Assembly: GCA_963855995.1 (NCBI GenBank)
Contig: OY979730.1
Location: 11,199,300 to 11,263,299, forward strand
Source of the DNA: Muricea muricata
Lineage: Eukaryota > Cnidaria > Anthozoa > Malacalcyonacea > Plexauridae
DNA length: 64,000 nucleotides
Direction: 5' to 3'
Shown here: positions 31,240 to 42,690 of the stretch, one piece after another
Layout: the number at the start of each line of letters is the position of its first letter
Numbering within the stretch: the first letter of the stretch is position 1
Notes under the pieces: model-generated
Databases searched by the model: none
What the model was told of the DNA's origin: nothing
Seen by the model: the letters and a program-made list of their open reading frames with translations, nothing else
Program-made: the position numbers and the translations under genes

Positions 31240-32130
31240 GGGTTTCACGTGACGTCATAAATTTCACTGGGGTCAACTCCAAATCGATACACTGTCATCA
31301 GACTGAAAAAAATTTGCACTGTATTAGTCAGGGAGGCAGAGGTCATTTTACCTACCTTCTCGAGGGACAAATCCATTTTGCTCTTAAATTGTCCGTTACA
31401 TGCCTAATATAACAATTCTGAATGTTGTTTGGCCCAATTTATCTTGTGGGCTTCGATCAACACGTTTTTCTTCAGTTTTATTATAAAACTATTATGTGGT
31501 CAAAAATAGCAAACTTTCAAGTTCATTCATTTGAAAAATGACTTGTATCATCAGAAAGCTTATAAAAAACAACATATAAGACATTATTACGGACACCCTG
31601 GTTTTTCAAGCTTTTTTCGAGTTATTGCTGCTTCAAAACGGGAAAATGTCCTAAAATGACGCTAATTTCCTGGGCACTAGTCTGAAAATAAGTTTTCGAA
31701 CGCTCATAACTCAACAAAAATGTGGAAAATAAAAGTAACCATAATAATGTGTTATATGTAGTTTTTTATTACCTTTTTGATAACGTAAGTGGTTTTTCCT
31801 AGAAATAAGTCCGAAATTTCGCCTTTTTTGACAATAATATAGTTTTATAGAAAATTTAAGAAAAAACGTGTTGGCTGGAGCCCACAAGAAAAATTGGGCC
31901 AAACAACATTCAGAATTGTTATATTAGGCATGTAACGGACAATTTAAGAGCAAAATGAAATTGTCCCTCGATATGGTAAGTAGACATGTATTTTTGTACC
32001 TCTGCCTCCCTGACTATATATGTTGACCTTGTCTTTGGCAGCAAATGTGTGCAATTTCGTGAGATTTGCTTGCTCCAATGCAGTACAATCATCAATACAT
32101 TTTGGGTTGACCCCCACTCAGAATTACTGA
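31240..32130. mobile_element. Second foldback element, arms of about 240 bp
   Basis: TCAGGGAGGCAGAGGT, GAGGGACAA, TTAAATTGTCCGTTACATGC and AACAATTCTGAATGTTGTTT at 31330-31435 reappear inverted at 31890-32015. GGGGTCAACTCCAAATCGAT matches inverted sequence near 32100. The centre (about 31480-31860) is unique AT-rich DNA with no gene. Confidence 0.75.
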
Positions 32131-33487
32131 AAAAGGTTCCAGGGAAACCCAAGAATATGTAAACCGCCAACTTCCCACGATCACCAGGTTCAAACTTTAC
32201 GTCGTTTATAAAAAAAGTCATTCAAAATGTCAAGGATACTTCATTTTATTGGATGCATTCACTATTACCGAGAAAACAAGAATTTATTCAGAGGCCTGAA
32301 GGCTGAAATTTGTCGTTGGCCAAAGATTGCCTGTCCCTCTATCGATTACTATATAACAATTGCATTACGAGTCAACTATCACCGCATAGAAATTGAAAGC
32401 GAGTAAGCAACTTGTTTTGGTAGAATCTGAGATTTGTAAAAATTGATCTCCAAGCCATTTGGTTAAAAAATGCGTCTGCAAATTGTCTTTGAATTGAACA
32501 AATATACCAAAATTATTGTTTTGCTACTCGCTATCTATCGACGAATAGATAGCGAGTGAAGTAGCAAATCAAATGACAGCAATGATTCTGCTAAAACCTC
32601 TATATGGTTGGGTAAATAAATAAATAAACTAAATAACGCTATCCACCGGATAGTGATTTTTCAACTGCCGCAGAAAGACATAAAAAGTAATGACACCACA
32701 GGTGTACTGAGCCTTGCGGATTGACGTAAAAACGGCAATTACAGAACGTTCGGCAGACAAACTGAGGACAGAAAGACGTAAATTCGACGACATAGGAATT
32801 CGTTCTGGCATTTCGTATGACAGATTTGCCAAAAGCACGGCCCCTGAAATGAAATATTCCGTCAGCGATTAGCCGATTACGTATAGACCAGGGCTGATTG
32901 CCAACTGGATGGCGAGAATTATCATTTAACAGTGTACGTAATTATTTAATGAGAATAAGACATTCGTATAACCTGTATCATATTTCTAAGGCTTAAAATC
33001 ACTGTAAAGTACAAAATCTGATCATTCAACCGGGAGGTGACTGTGGATTTGTCATGGCCGACCATTCAAGGTAAAGTGTTTTAATACAAGATATAACCAT
33101 TTTCCCTCTGCTCTGTCTCTGGGCACCGTGAAAGCGAAACTTTGCGGTTTATATAGCGTGCAAGACGTCACGCAATGCTGCCTCGAACCAACATTACATT
33201 GCCAGAGTAGGTAGTGCCGCCAAAAGCTGAGAAAAACATAAGATATCTCACTACCTGAAGGGTTTAAGGCTGACGTTTTAATAACTGGTTTAATTCAGAG
33301 ATATGTTCTATGTTGAATTTGACACTTGGCCACCAGTGTGAAAGGTATTTCTGGAAACTAATGCCGGATGTTTATATTACGTAATATAATGTTACTAATC
33401 TCTGATATTTTAAATAGACACTCCAGTCTTCCTGATCAAAGTTTTAAAGATCATGTATTTCAAAATCTGCATGCTGTTTGCTGAATA
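32131..33487. other. Intergenic region before Ig-TIR receptor 2
   Basis: Contains the second copy of a dispersed short element, a GGATAGTGATTTTTC fragment near 32650, and at about 32950-33080 a stretch similar to 27110-27300 (GATTTGTCATGGCCGACCAT against GCTTTGTCATGACCGATAAT). Promoter of the receptor expected here, not identified. Confidence 0.45.
32355..32605. mobile_element. Dispersed short element, copy 2
   Basis: Matches 29831-30138: CGCATAGAAATTGAAAGCGA, GTAGAATCTGAGATT, TTTGCTACTCGCTATCTATC and ATAGATAGCGAGTGAAGTAG. Confidence 0.7.
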
Positions 33488-36400
33488 ATGTTCTGCCTTG
33501 CTGGATTCCTCTTCCTTCATTTCGCCTTTGTAGTTTTAGGTAAGTTGATTAAAAGTTTATTTTCAATATGTTGATAGAATTTATACACGAGCGCCTCTAA
33601 TTACTTCCTAAATGGAATCCATTGTCATGACTCTGTATTGACATTGGGCATCAAATATGTGCGTATTTTTTGTGGCAGTTTGAGGCAACAATGTATTTCT
33701 TAAAAGATTAACTTGCTTTAAAAGGTTACATTAGTTTCCTGTTAGCGTTTTCGGTGGAAATACTGTGTATTCAAAAAAGGAACTTTGTTAAGGATGTAAT
33801 GTTATTAAACTAAGAATCTTTATAGCTTTACAACGAAACTCATTCTACTTTTGATATCACATTTCCCTGGTGAATAAATGCTAGATAATTCATATGTTGA
33901 CAATTTTGGATCAATTCCGATCGTGCTCAGTCAAGATTTTGCCTAATCCAAGTCAATCTTGTTTGCAAACAATTTTACACAATATATTGATTCGAGAATA
34001 ACAATGTATTATGTTTGACTTTGAGGGGCCAGTACTAGCAGGTCCTATTGCGCAGACGAGATCTCGTTTGCGCAGTTTTAATGGAAAGAAAGCTCGATCA
34101 CTTAAAGAGCAATTTGACTTCACTCTTGCAAAGCTTTGCACAGAGCAATGACAAAGCTACCACAAGACCTTGAGAGTTTCAAATATTTCTGTGTTTATAA
34201 ACTCTGTAAAAACAGTCTTCACAACAAAAATATAGTGAAATATAAAATACAGGACATGTCTGGGCACATTGCAGCTTATGGGATTAAAATTGATAGTTCC
34301 ATGTGTTAATTCAATCCACCATAGCAAAAAAAAAGATGGTATTATCAGCAAGTTAATATCAGGATGTGTTTGCATAGCATATGTGACAGCTTGTTCACAA
34401 CAAGTCTGTTGTAAGCTGTCAACAGACTTGTTGCAAGTTGATTGTCAAAAATTATTATCCACAGGCTTGCTGCAAGTTGTTTCAAGTCTGCAAATGACAA
34501 GTTGCAACAAGCCTGATTTTAACAGACTTTCAGTTGCAACTGGAGTAATGACCACCCAACCTGTAGTAATTTATTGATTACTAGGGGAGAATCTTCACTG
34601 TCAATTCACAAGTAATAATCAAAGCAATACTTCTACTGCTGTGTTAAATCTGCACCAAAGCCTTGTCATCAAGTGCTTGCCCACTCTAAGAAATAACAGT
34701 AACTTCACATTGAATTGGCCTACAGTTGCTGGTGTTTCAAATAGAAGGGTGCTGTCAATTATTAATATAACAGCTGTAAAATCAGGAGATGCTGGAATAT
34801 ATGAATGTGTTATAAATCATCGCAAAGGTTTGACAGAATCGTGTGAATTTTGGGTGATTGTAAAAGGTATTTGTTGTTCTATATTTTTTAAAAATATGAA
34901 TTCAAGGTAGTTAAAAATATTTGTAGTTAAAAAGGGTTTAATGACAGGATGCATGCAGTAGAAGTCCAAATTGAAACATGTCCATATGATCCTGATCTTC
35001 CTTCACCTTCTCTACAATGTCTTCCACTCCACTTCTTTTGATGTTTTTATTCCATAATGTCTCTGACCAGTTCTTCTTCATTTCTTCTTATTACATGTCT
35101 ATATCTTCCAATCTTCCTTCATCTTCTCTACAATGTCGTCCACTCCACATCTGCTGATCTCTTCGTTCCATAATGTCTCTGAACAGTTCTTCTTTATTTC
35201 TTCTTATTACATGTCCATATCGTCTCAATCTTCCTTCATCTTCTCTACAATATCCTCCACTCCACATCTTCTGATCTTTTCATTCCATAATGTCCCTAAC
35301 CAGTTCTTCTTCATTTCTTCTTATTACATGTCCATAAATACTCAATTTTCCTTCATCTTCTCTGCAATGTTTTCCACTTCACATCTTTTGATCTCTTCAT
35401 TCCATAATGTTTCTGACCAGTTCTTCTTCATTTCTTCTTATTACATGTCCATATCATCTCAATCTTCCTTCATCTTCTCTACAATGTCTTCCACTCCACA
35501 TCTTCTGATTTCTTCATTCCATAATGTCTCTGACCAGTTCTTGTTCATTTCTTCTTATTACATGTCTATATCATCCTGATCTTCCTTCATCTTCTCTACA
35601 ATGTTTTGCATCTCTTCATTCCATAATGTTTCTGACCAGTTCTTCTTCATTCCTTCTTATTACATGTCCATATCATCTCAATCTTCCTGCGTTTTCTTTA
35701 CAATGTCTTCCACTCCACATCTTCAGATCGTTTCATTCCATAATGTCCCTAACCAGTTCTTCTTCATTTCTTCTTATTACATGTTCATATCCTGATCTTC
35801 CTTCATCTTCCTTCATCTTCTCTACAATGTTTTGCTTCTCTTCATTCCATAATGTTTTTGACCAGTTCCTCTTCATTTCTTCTTATTACATGTCCATATC
35901 ACCTCAATCTTCCTTCATTTTTTTTACATTGTCTTAACTCCACATCTTCTGATCTCTTCATTCCATAATGTTTCTGATCAGTTCTTCTTCATTTCTTCTT
36001 ATTACATGTCCATATCATCTCAATCTTCCTTCATCTTCTCTACAATGTCTTCCACTCCACATCTTCTGATCTCTTCATTCCAAAATTCCTCCTTTCCTAA
36101 GTGAATTTATCTTCGCAGCCCCTCCAAGTGTGATGATAGGACGCTACGACGGGAGGCAACAAAAGATGTATTTACCGTGCTTCATAACCGGCTACTACAA
36201 ACCGTCCAAGGTCGTTTGGTACAAGAACAACGCACAAATCTTTACAAACGGAACTGAATTCTTTGTGGAAAGCAAGGAGGAAGATAACTTTACCATTACA
36301 TATGCACTACAAAAAAATTACCCGAGTCCCGACGATGCTGCGCTGTATTCCTGCAAAGCAACAAATGTATATGGAGCTTCGGCAAGAGCAAATAGAAACG

Positions 36401-38804
36401 TTACCAGATGCATGATTAGTGGTACGTTTGACCTCGATACTATAATTTGCAATTATGACTTGACAGCCAAAAACAGGGCAAGTTCCAGCAAGTATGTTGA
36501 CATCTTGCAACAAACTTGTTCTCAACAAACCGATATCAGGATGCGTTCGCATGACTTGCGACAGCTTGTGGACGACAAGTCTGTTGGAAGTTGTCCACAG
36601 GCTTGCTGCAAGTTGTCAAAACTTGTTATCCACAGGCTGTGGGAGGAAACCAGAGTACCCGGAGAAAACCCACGACTTTTGGCAAAGCGTTGAGTAACTC
36701 TTCTCACGCAAGTGTCGTGATTTCGAAGTTAAATCGAACTATATGATCTTAGGCTTTAAAATACATCAAGTTTTTGCTCTTTGTAAATGCCATTTGCAAG
36801 AGTTTTACAAGATTTTTTCCTTTCAAATAGCCAGTCTTCCTAAGAAATGTCCCGAATTGAAAGACAGAACAAAAGAATCCAATGTGACCGTTGTGGCAGG
36901 ATCTTCGACCTCATTGTTATGCGAAGTTGTTAACTTGCCTTGCAAACAATACAGTGGCCCAAATCATTTTATGCTTGCTAAGCTTGTAAATGGCTCATTC
37001 CGTGATATTGGCGTTGTTAAAAACCATTATGGAAGAATAGACAAAGGGAATGGGATTTTGTTGATAAATTTCACGATCGTTAATGCGGAGAAAAATGACA
37101 GCGGCATATACCGGTGCGATTTTATTTACAACAATAATTGGCTCTGTGCCAGACATCCTCATAAAATGTATAACGTTAAAGGTATGTTAAAGCCGTCGTT
37201 AAATTTAAAGGGGTACATATGATATCGCTATCATAATCTTGAACTATTTGTTTAATGGCCTACCGTGTGCGTGTAGGGAAATATTTTCTCATTTTTTCTG
37301 TTAATTTTTTCTTAGAGACTTTTCATATTTTACAGTTCTATCATGTTATTTGAAATCTAATATCATTTAATGTTTCAAGTGATTTAAAAACCAATAAGCA
37401 GATGCTTGAAGTGTCTCCAGCATGTACGGTGTAAAAATATACATCCAGACGACGTCGGTAATATTGGTTTTGTATTGGTTTCACTAAAACAAATCGTCAT
37501 ATTGTTCACGTGACGCCCTGCTTGTGGACACGTGACATGCATCAGAGATGCATGTCAAAAATAACCCAAGATGGCAGTCAGCCTGCAACTTTAATGATAT
37601 CTGAATCGAGATATCTCAAAAACTAAACGACATTTGAAGAAGCTGTAAAATAGTTTAAGATGTTCTTCCACATAAGACAGACTAAATAAGACTTCGTTGA
37701 TATTTACTATATACTACATAACTCTCAATTGATTTTTTTTTCTCTTTTCACAGTTGTTGCTCCTTCTGAGGTGCACAAGAAGCAGCCAAATTTACTGGTG
37801 GTCATTGCAGTGAGTGTTGCAGGAGCTCTTTCTGGTTTGGGCTTGGTACTTTACGTCTGCCATTTAAGGAAGAAATTAAAAGCCCAGTTGTACGGTAAGG
37901 AACGGATCGGCGCAACTTGTCAAGTCGCAACGAGCTTGTCAATTTCATCAAGTTGCAACAAGTGTGTTAAAATCAGTCTTGTTGCAACTTCTCATCTGCA
38001 GACTTGTTACAACTTGTTGAAACAACTTACAGCAAGCCTGTGGATGACAAGTTTTGACAACTTGCAACAAGTCTTTTGACAACTTGCAACAGACTTGTCG
38101 TCAACAAGCTGTCACAAGCCATGCAAACACATCCTGATATCGGCTTGTTGATAACAAGTCTGTAGCAAGATGTCAACAGACTTGTTGCCCCTTTTTTGGC
38201 TGCGTACAAGTCTTTCAAATTTATATATTTTTCATTTTTACGTGTAGTCAACTGTCCTGATGATTTACCGGAGCTTCGCTGGGATGTGTTCGTATCTTAT
38301 AGCAGTCACGATTTCGGATGGGTCGATAGTCTCTGCCAAATGCTGGAACAACCCCCGTTTAATCTCACCGTATGTTTACATCAAAGGGATTGGGAATTAG
38401 GTCGAAGTGTGGTGGACAACATGGTAGATTCAGTGTACTGCAGCCACAAAACTTTGATAATCGTTTCGAAGAACTATGTCCGAAGCGATTACTGCATGCA
38501 GGAACTACAGATAGCTATGCATAGCGAGATCGCGTCGGAACTCGTGCGAAGAGAGAGAATAGTTTTGATCAAAATCGATGATGTTTCCATGCATTGCTTG
38601 CCGAGGATTATCAGACAGAAGTCTTACCTAGATTGCTCGGATCCTGAACACGCGAGGCATTTAAAAACGAACTTACTGCGGGTTTTGCCAAGGCGCGAGA
38701 CTGTGGAAGAACAACCGTTGCAAGATTTTGATCAGCAAAGTTCTGATGGTAATAATGCCAGCGGCAGCGGTCAAATGTCTTTGGAACAATTGCATGTCAC
38801 GTGA
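33488..38804 (+). CDS. Ig-TIR transmembrane receptor (IL-1R-like), three Ig domains
   Basis: Second innate-immunity-type receptor. Exons 33488-33539, 34585-34866, 36119-36421, 36831-37181, 37754-37894 and 38248-38804 give 561 residues, all introns phase 1. Exon 1 is a signal peptide (LAGFLFLHFAFVVL); it is the least certain exon. Ig1: VIKCLP, LNWPT, YECVI. Ig2: YLPCFITG, VVWYKN, YSCKAT. Ig3: LLCEVV, YRCDF. Membrane segment LLVVIAVSVAGALSGLGLVL, then basic residues. TIR: box 1 WDVFVSYSSHDF, box 2 CLHQRDWELG, CMQELQIAMH, box 3 region KSYLDCS. The TIR is clearly paralogous to that of the receptor at 11205, but the acidic tail is replaced by a Ser/Gln-rich one. One more Ig exon than receptor 1. 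A partial recent copy of the TIR exon lies at 50992. Confidence 0.85.
34340..34545. repeat. CTTGTTGCAAC element
   Basis: Contains AATATCAGGATGTGTTTGCA, GTCAACAGACTTGTTGC and CAAGTTGCAACAAGCCTG; ends 40 bp before the first Ig exon. Confidence 0.78.
34985..36085 (+). repeat. 116-bp minisatellite, about 9 copies
   Basis: TTCCATAATGTCTCTGACCA recurs near 35051, 35167, 35283, 35399, 35517, 35622, 35737, 35846 and 35960. Units also hold TTCTTATTACATGTCCATAT and CAATCTTCCTTCATCTTCTC. Pyrimidine-rich on the sense strand; it fills the intron before Ig exon 2 and stops 33 bp before that exon. Confidence 0.95.
36463..36645. repeat. ACAGCCAAAA / CTTGTTGCAAC element
   Basis: Starts ACAGCCAAAAACAGGGCAAG and includes ACCGATATCAGGATGCGTTC. 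In the intron after Ig exon 2. Confidence 0.78.
37910..38210. repeat. CTTGTTGCAAC element, near full length
   Basis: Runs from CGCAACTTGTCAAGTCGC to the terminus TTTTTTGGCTGCGTAC, with ACATCCTGATATCGGCTTGT inside. Lies between the membrane and TIR exons. Confidence 0.82.
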
Positions 38805-39740
38805 GGGGGGAAGGAGCCGGCTGAGCAAGGAGTCATAGAGTAAATGGGAAAATCTTACAACTAGCGAGAGAATAGAAGTTTTGTGCAAGGCTGAGCTGTG
38901 AGGTCAGTACGTAAGCGGAATCAGTCATTGCACGTAAAAAAATCCAGCCCAGAGACGGTGGCTTAAAAACGGGTTGACTTAACCCCCAGCTGGGGCTGGT
39001 TGTTCAAAGCTGGGTTGGCACTAATAAAATTTAACCCAATATTTCAGTATTTGTACTTCTACACATCAGTTTATTTTAAAACTTTACAAATCAAAACTAC
39101 TATTGCTCCCAGACAAGATTTTTTAAGAAATATCTCGCAATACTATCAACAAGCTACTGGAAAGTTCGGAAAGAAATTTTACGTTAACCCAGGGTTAAGC
39201 TAACCGGCTTTTGAACAGCTGGTCCCAGGCTAACTCAAAATTCAAAGCAAATTTTCCAAAAGCTTATTTGTAAGCTGGGAAATATTTTTTCATAAATCGT
39301 GCCTGGGTCGATTGTTGTTTTCTTGTCTCGCGTTTTTTTAAAGAAATGGTTATATTGAAATACATTGAAATGGTTATCAGACTGTATGCACCTTTGAACC
39401 GACTGGCTTGATCAGTATTATAACTCTTGAACAAAATTGTAAGCTGGTGTTATTTCTGCTGGATTCTGTGGTCTTTTAGAAACTACAACTGTATACTGAC
39501 TGCAAGCTTGCATGTAAAAAGTTATCCGAAAAAGATTTACTGATATTGGTCAAGTCTTGTAAACACATGAACGAGGTTGTAAATTAAATGTTAAGCGAAA
39601 ATTACAACGGAGTTATGCTTTTCATTATTTATTAATTTCACATTCATTTCGCATCATGAGAGATGATCTACACTACTTTAATCAAAATCAAGATCAAGAT
39701 AACTTTATAAATTTAGAGTGTTAGTTTGTATAGCTCATCA
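38805..39740. other. 3' flank of Ig-TIR receptor 2 (duplicated at 51371)
   Basis: Intergenic. Matches 51371-51680 with one MITE inserted here and absent there. From about 39600 it matches the 3' flank of the intact VWA gene (52800-52910: TTTATTAATTTCACAT, GAGATGATCTACACTA). No gene. Confidence 0.6.
38990..39232. mobile_element. MITE with CTGGGGCTGGTTGTTCAAA ends
   Basis: Left CTGGGGCTGGTTGTTCAAAG and inverted right CTGGGACCAGCTGTTCAAAA. 243 bp, non-coding. The paralogous flank at 51540-51565 runs straight through without it, an empty site. Confidence 0.8.
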
Positions 39741-39745
39741 GTTCG

Positions 39746-39996
39746 TCATGTCATTAGTGACATGTAGTAATAATTGCAACGATACTTGAGGGATTTCCTT
39801 GCTTGGTATTTGTTTGGATCGATTTTCTGCGATGCTGGTTGAAAAACGTATTCGAAATGGTTGTTTTTCTCCACTCGTTTTTCTCCTACGTTTAGTCTCT
39901 TCAGCCTTTTCGCGCTTTCTAGTGTTTTCCTCTGATCATCCGACTGTCCATCAGTCACAAGAAAGACAATTCTTCTTGTCCTTGAAGGGCCAGAGA
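39746..39996 (-). pseudogene. Truncated VWA-domain exon
   Basis: Homologous to the last exon of the intact VWA gene at 53006-53322. Starts at a good acceptor and reads RIVFLVTDGQSDDQRKTLES, then jumps to a segment like the C terminus (YVFQPASQKIDPNKYQARKS). About 35 residues of the domain core (the part reading FVVAVGSLGQRAIYEMANVA in the intact gene) are missing. No upstream VWA exons or signal exon are found on this side; the tandem array lies there instead. Unlike the intact gene it still has Asp in TDG. Probably dead. Confidence 0.65.
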
Positions 39997-40487
39997 CTAT
40001 AGTGAATGTAAAATAATGGACTGACATGAGCGTCTAGTATAGCCGGCAATTTGTGATAATATATTTCTCTTGATTTGCATAAACTTTAACTTTGATTTTC
40101 TCGACTTATTTATTTTCATTTCACTAAAATTGCACTTTTACAATCCAATTAGAACATTCGCGTCGATGTTGTATCAGATATACAACTCTCACACAGGCAC
40201 GTAGCCAGGGGGGAGCCGAGGGAGCAGCGCCTCCCCCCCCTTTCGTTAATACAGAGGTTTAGCAAAGACGACACAACGCCTTTGACAACGCCAAAGCGAG
40301 GTAAAAACGATGTGGAAATGCCGTGAGCAAATCTGGAGATGGGCAATCGTGGCATTTTACGTCGCATTGACGTCACGTCTATTTGCTAAACCTCCCTAGT
40401 ATTTAACGCAATAGGCGCATCAAACCTATCATAATTATTAGTATCTGCAGGGCTCCCTCCCTTTGAAAGTTCTGGCTACGTCCCTGA

Positions 40488-42081
40488 CCAAGCCTATTAT
40501 TACATGAATTATTGTGTCTTTAGTGTTTGAAAATGTTAGTGTAAGGGCTGCTGTATTGTTTTCAGAGATTTTATGTCTTTGGTTAAATAGGAACAAATTT
40601 TGTCATTATTTAACCAAGCCTATTATTACACGAATTATTGTGTCTTTAGTGTTCGAAAATGCTATTGTAAGAACTGCTGTATCATTTTCAGAGATTTTAT
40701 GACTTTGGTTAAATAGGAACAAATTTTGTCATTATTTAACCAAGCCTATTATTGCACGAATTATTGTGTTTTTTAAGTGTTTAAAAATGTTATTGTAAGG
40801 TCTGCTGTATTGTTTTCAGAGATTTTATGACTTTGGTTAAATAGGAACAAATTTTGTCATCATTTAACCAAGCCTATTATTACACGAATTATTGTGTCTT
40901 TAGTGTTTGAAAATGTTATTATAAGGACTGCATGTATTGTTTTCAGAGATTTTATGAGTTTGGTTAAACATGATCAAATTTTGTCATTATTTAACCAAGC
41001 CTATTATTACACGAATTATTGTGTCTTTAGTGTTTGAAAATGTTATTATAACGATTGAGATTATTGTTTTCAGAGATTTTATGACTTTGGTGAAATAGGA
41101 CCAAATTTTGTGATTATTTAACCAAGCCTATTATTGCACGAATTATTGTGTCTTTTAAATGTTGGAAAATGTTATTATAAGGGCTGCTGTATTGTTTTCA
41201 GAGATTTTATGACTTTGGTTAAATAGGAAAAAATTTTGTCATTATTTAACCAAGCCTATTATTACACGAATTATTGTGTCTTTAGTGTTTGAAAATGTTG
41301 TAAGAACTGCTGTATCATTTAAGAGATTTTATGACTTTGGTTAAATAGGAACAAATTTTGTCATTATTTAACCAAGCCTATTATTACACTAATCATTGTG
41401 TCTTTAGTGTTTGAAAATGTTATTGTAAGAACTGCTGTATCGTTTTCAGAGATTTTATGACTTTGGTTAAACATGATCAAATTTTGTCATTACTTAACCA
41501 AGCCTATTATTACATGAATTATTGTGTCTTTAGTGTTTGAAAATGTTATTGTAAGAACTGCTGTATCGTTTTCAGAGATTTTATGACTTTGGTTAAATAG
41601 GAACAAATTTTGTCATTATTTAACCAAGCCTATTATTGCACGAATTATTGTGTTTTTTAAGTGTTGGAAAATGTTACTATAAGGACTGCATGTATTGTTT
41701 TCAGAGATTTTATGACTTTGGTTAAATAGGAAAAAATTTTGTCATTATTTAACCAAGCCTATTATTGCACGAATTATTGTGTTTTTTAAGTGTTTGAAAA
41801 TGTTATTATAAGGACTGCATGTATTGTTTTCAGAGATTTTATGAGTTTGGTTAAACATGATCAAATTTTGTCATTATTTAACCAAGCCTATTATTATATG
41901 AATTATTGTGTCTTTAGTGTTTGAAAATGTTATTGTAAGAACTGCTGTATCGTTTTCAGAGATTTTATGACTTTGGTTAAATAGGAAGAAATTTTGTCAT
42001 TATTTAACCAAGCCTATTATTGCACGAATTATTGTGTTTTTTAAGTGTTTGAAAATGTTATTATAAGGACTGCATGTATTG
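40488..42081 (+). repeat. 127-bp satellite array, block 1
   Basis: About 12 monomers: ACCAAGCCTATTATTACACG, AATTATTGTGTCTTTAGTG, TTTGAAAATGTTATTGTAAG, ACTGCTGTATCGTTTTCAG and AGATTTTATGACTTTGGTTA. Two variant classes alternate, ending AAATAGGAACAAATT or AACATGATCAAATT. Confidence 0.95.
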
Positions 42082-42690
42082 TTTTCTCCTACGTTTAGTC
42101 TCTTCAGCCTTTTCGCGCTTTCTAGTGTTTTCCTCTGATCATCCGACTGTCCATCAGTCACAAGAAAGACAATTCTTCTTGTCCTTGAAGGGCCAGAGAC
42201 TATAGTGAATGTAAAATAATGGACTGACATGAGCGTCTAGTATAGCCGGCAATTTGTGATAATATATTTCTCTTGATTTGCATAAACTTTAACTTTGATT
42301 TTCTCGACTTATTTATTTTCATTTCACTAAAATTGCACTTTTACAATCCAATTAGAACATTCGCGTCGATGTTGTATCAGATATACAACTCTCACACAGG
42401 CACGTAGCCAGGGGGGAGCCGAGGGAGCAGCGCCTCCCCCCCCCTTTCGTTAATACAGAGGTTTAGCAAAGACGACACAACGCCTTTGACAACGCCAAAG
42501 CGAGGTAAAAACGATGTGGAAATGCCGTGAGCAAATCTGGAGATGGGCAATCGTGGCATTTTACGTCGCATTGACGTCACGTCTATTTGCTAAACCTCCC
42601 TAGTATTTAACGCAATAGGCGCATCAAACCTATCATAATTATTAGTATCTGCAGGGCTCCCTCCCTTTGAAAGTTCTGGCTACGTCCCTG
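42082..42690 (-). pseudogene. Second copy of the VWA exon fragment and flank inside the array
   Basis: Near-identical duplicate of 39879-40487 at an offset of about 2204 bp. Contains only the start of the VWA exon (42085-42200, VFLVTDGQSDDQRKTLESAK) and its upstream flank, and runs into satellite monomers on both sides. Part of a 2.2-kb tandem duplication that continues to about 44185. Confidence 0.75.

Noticed and set aside
35133-35937. Ser/Phe-rich frames of about 140 codons
   Set aside because: Translations of the 116-bp minisatellite in an Ig-TIR intron.
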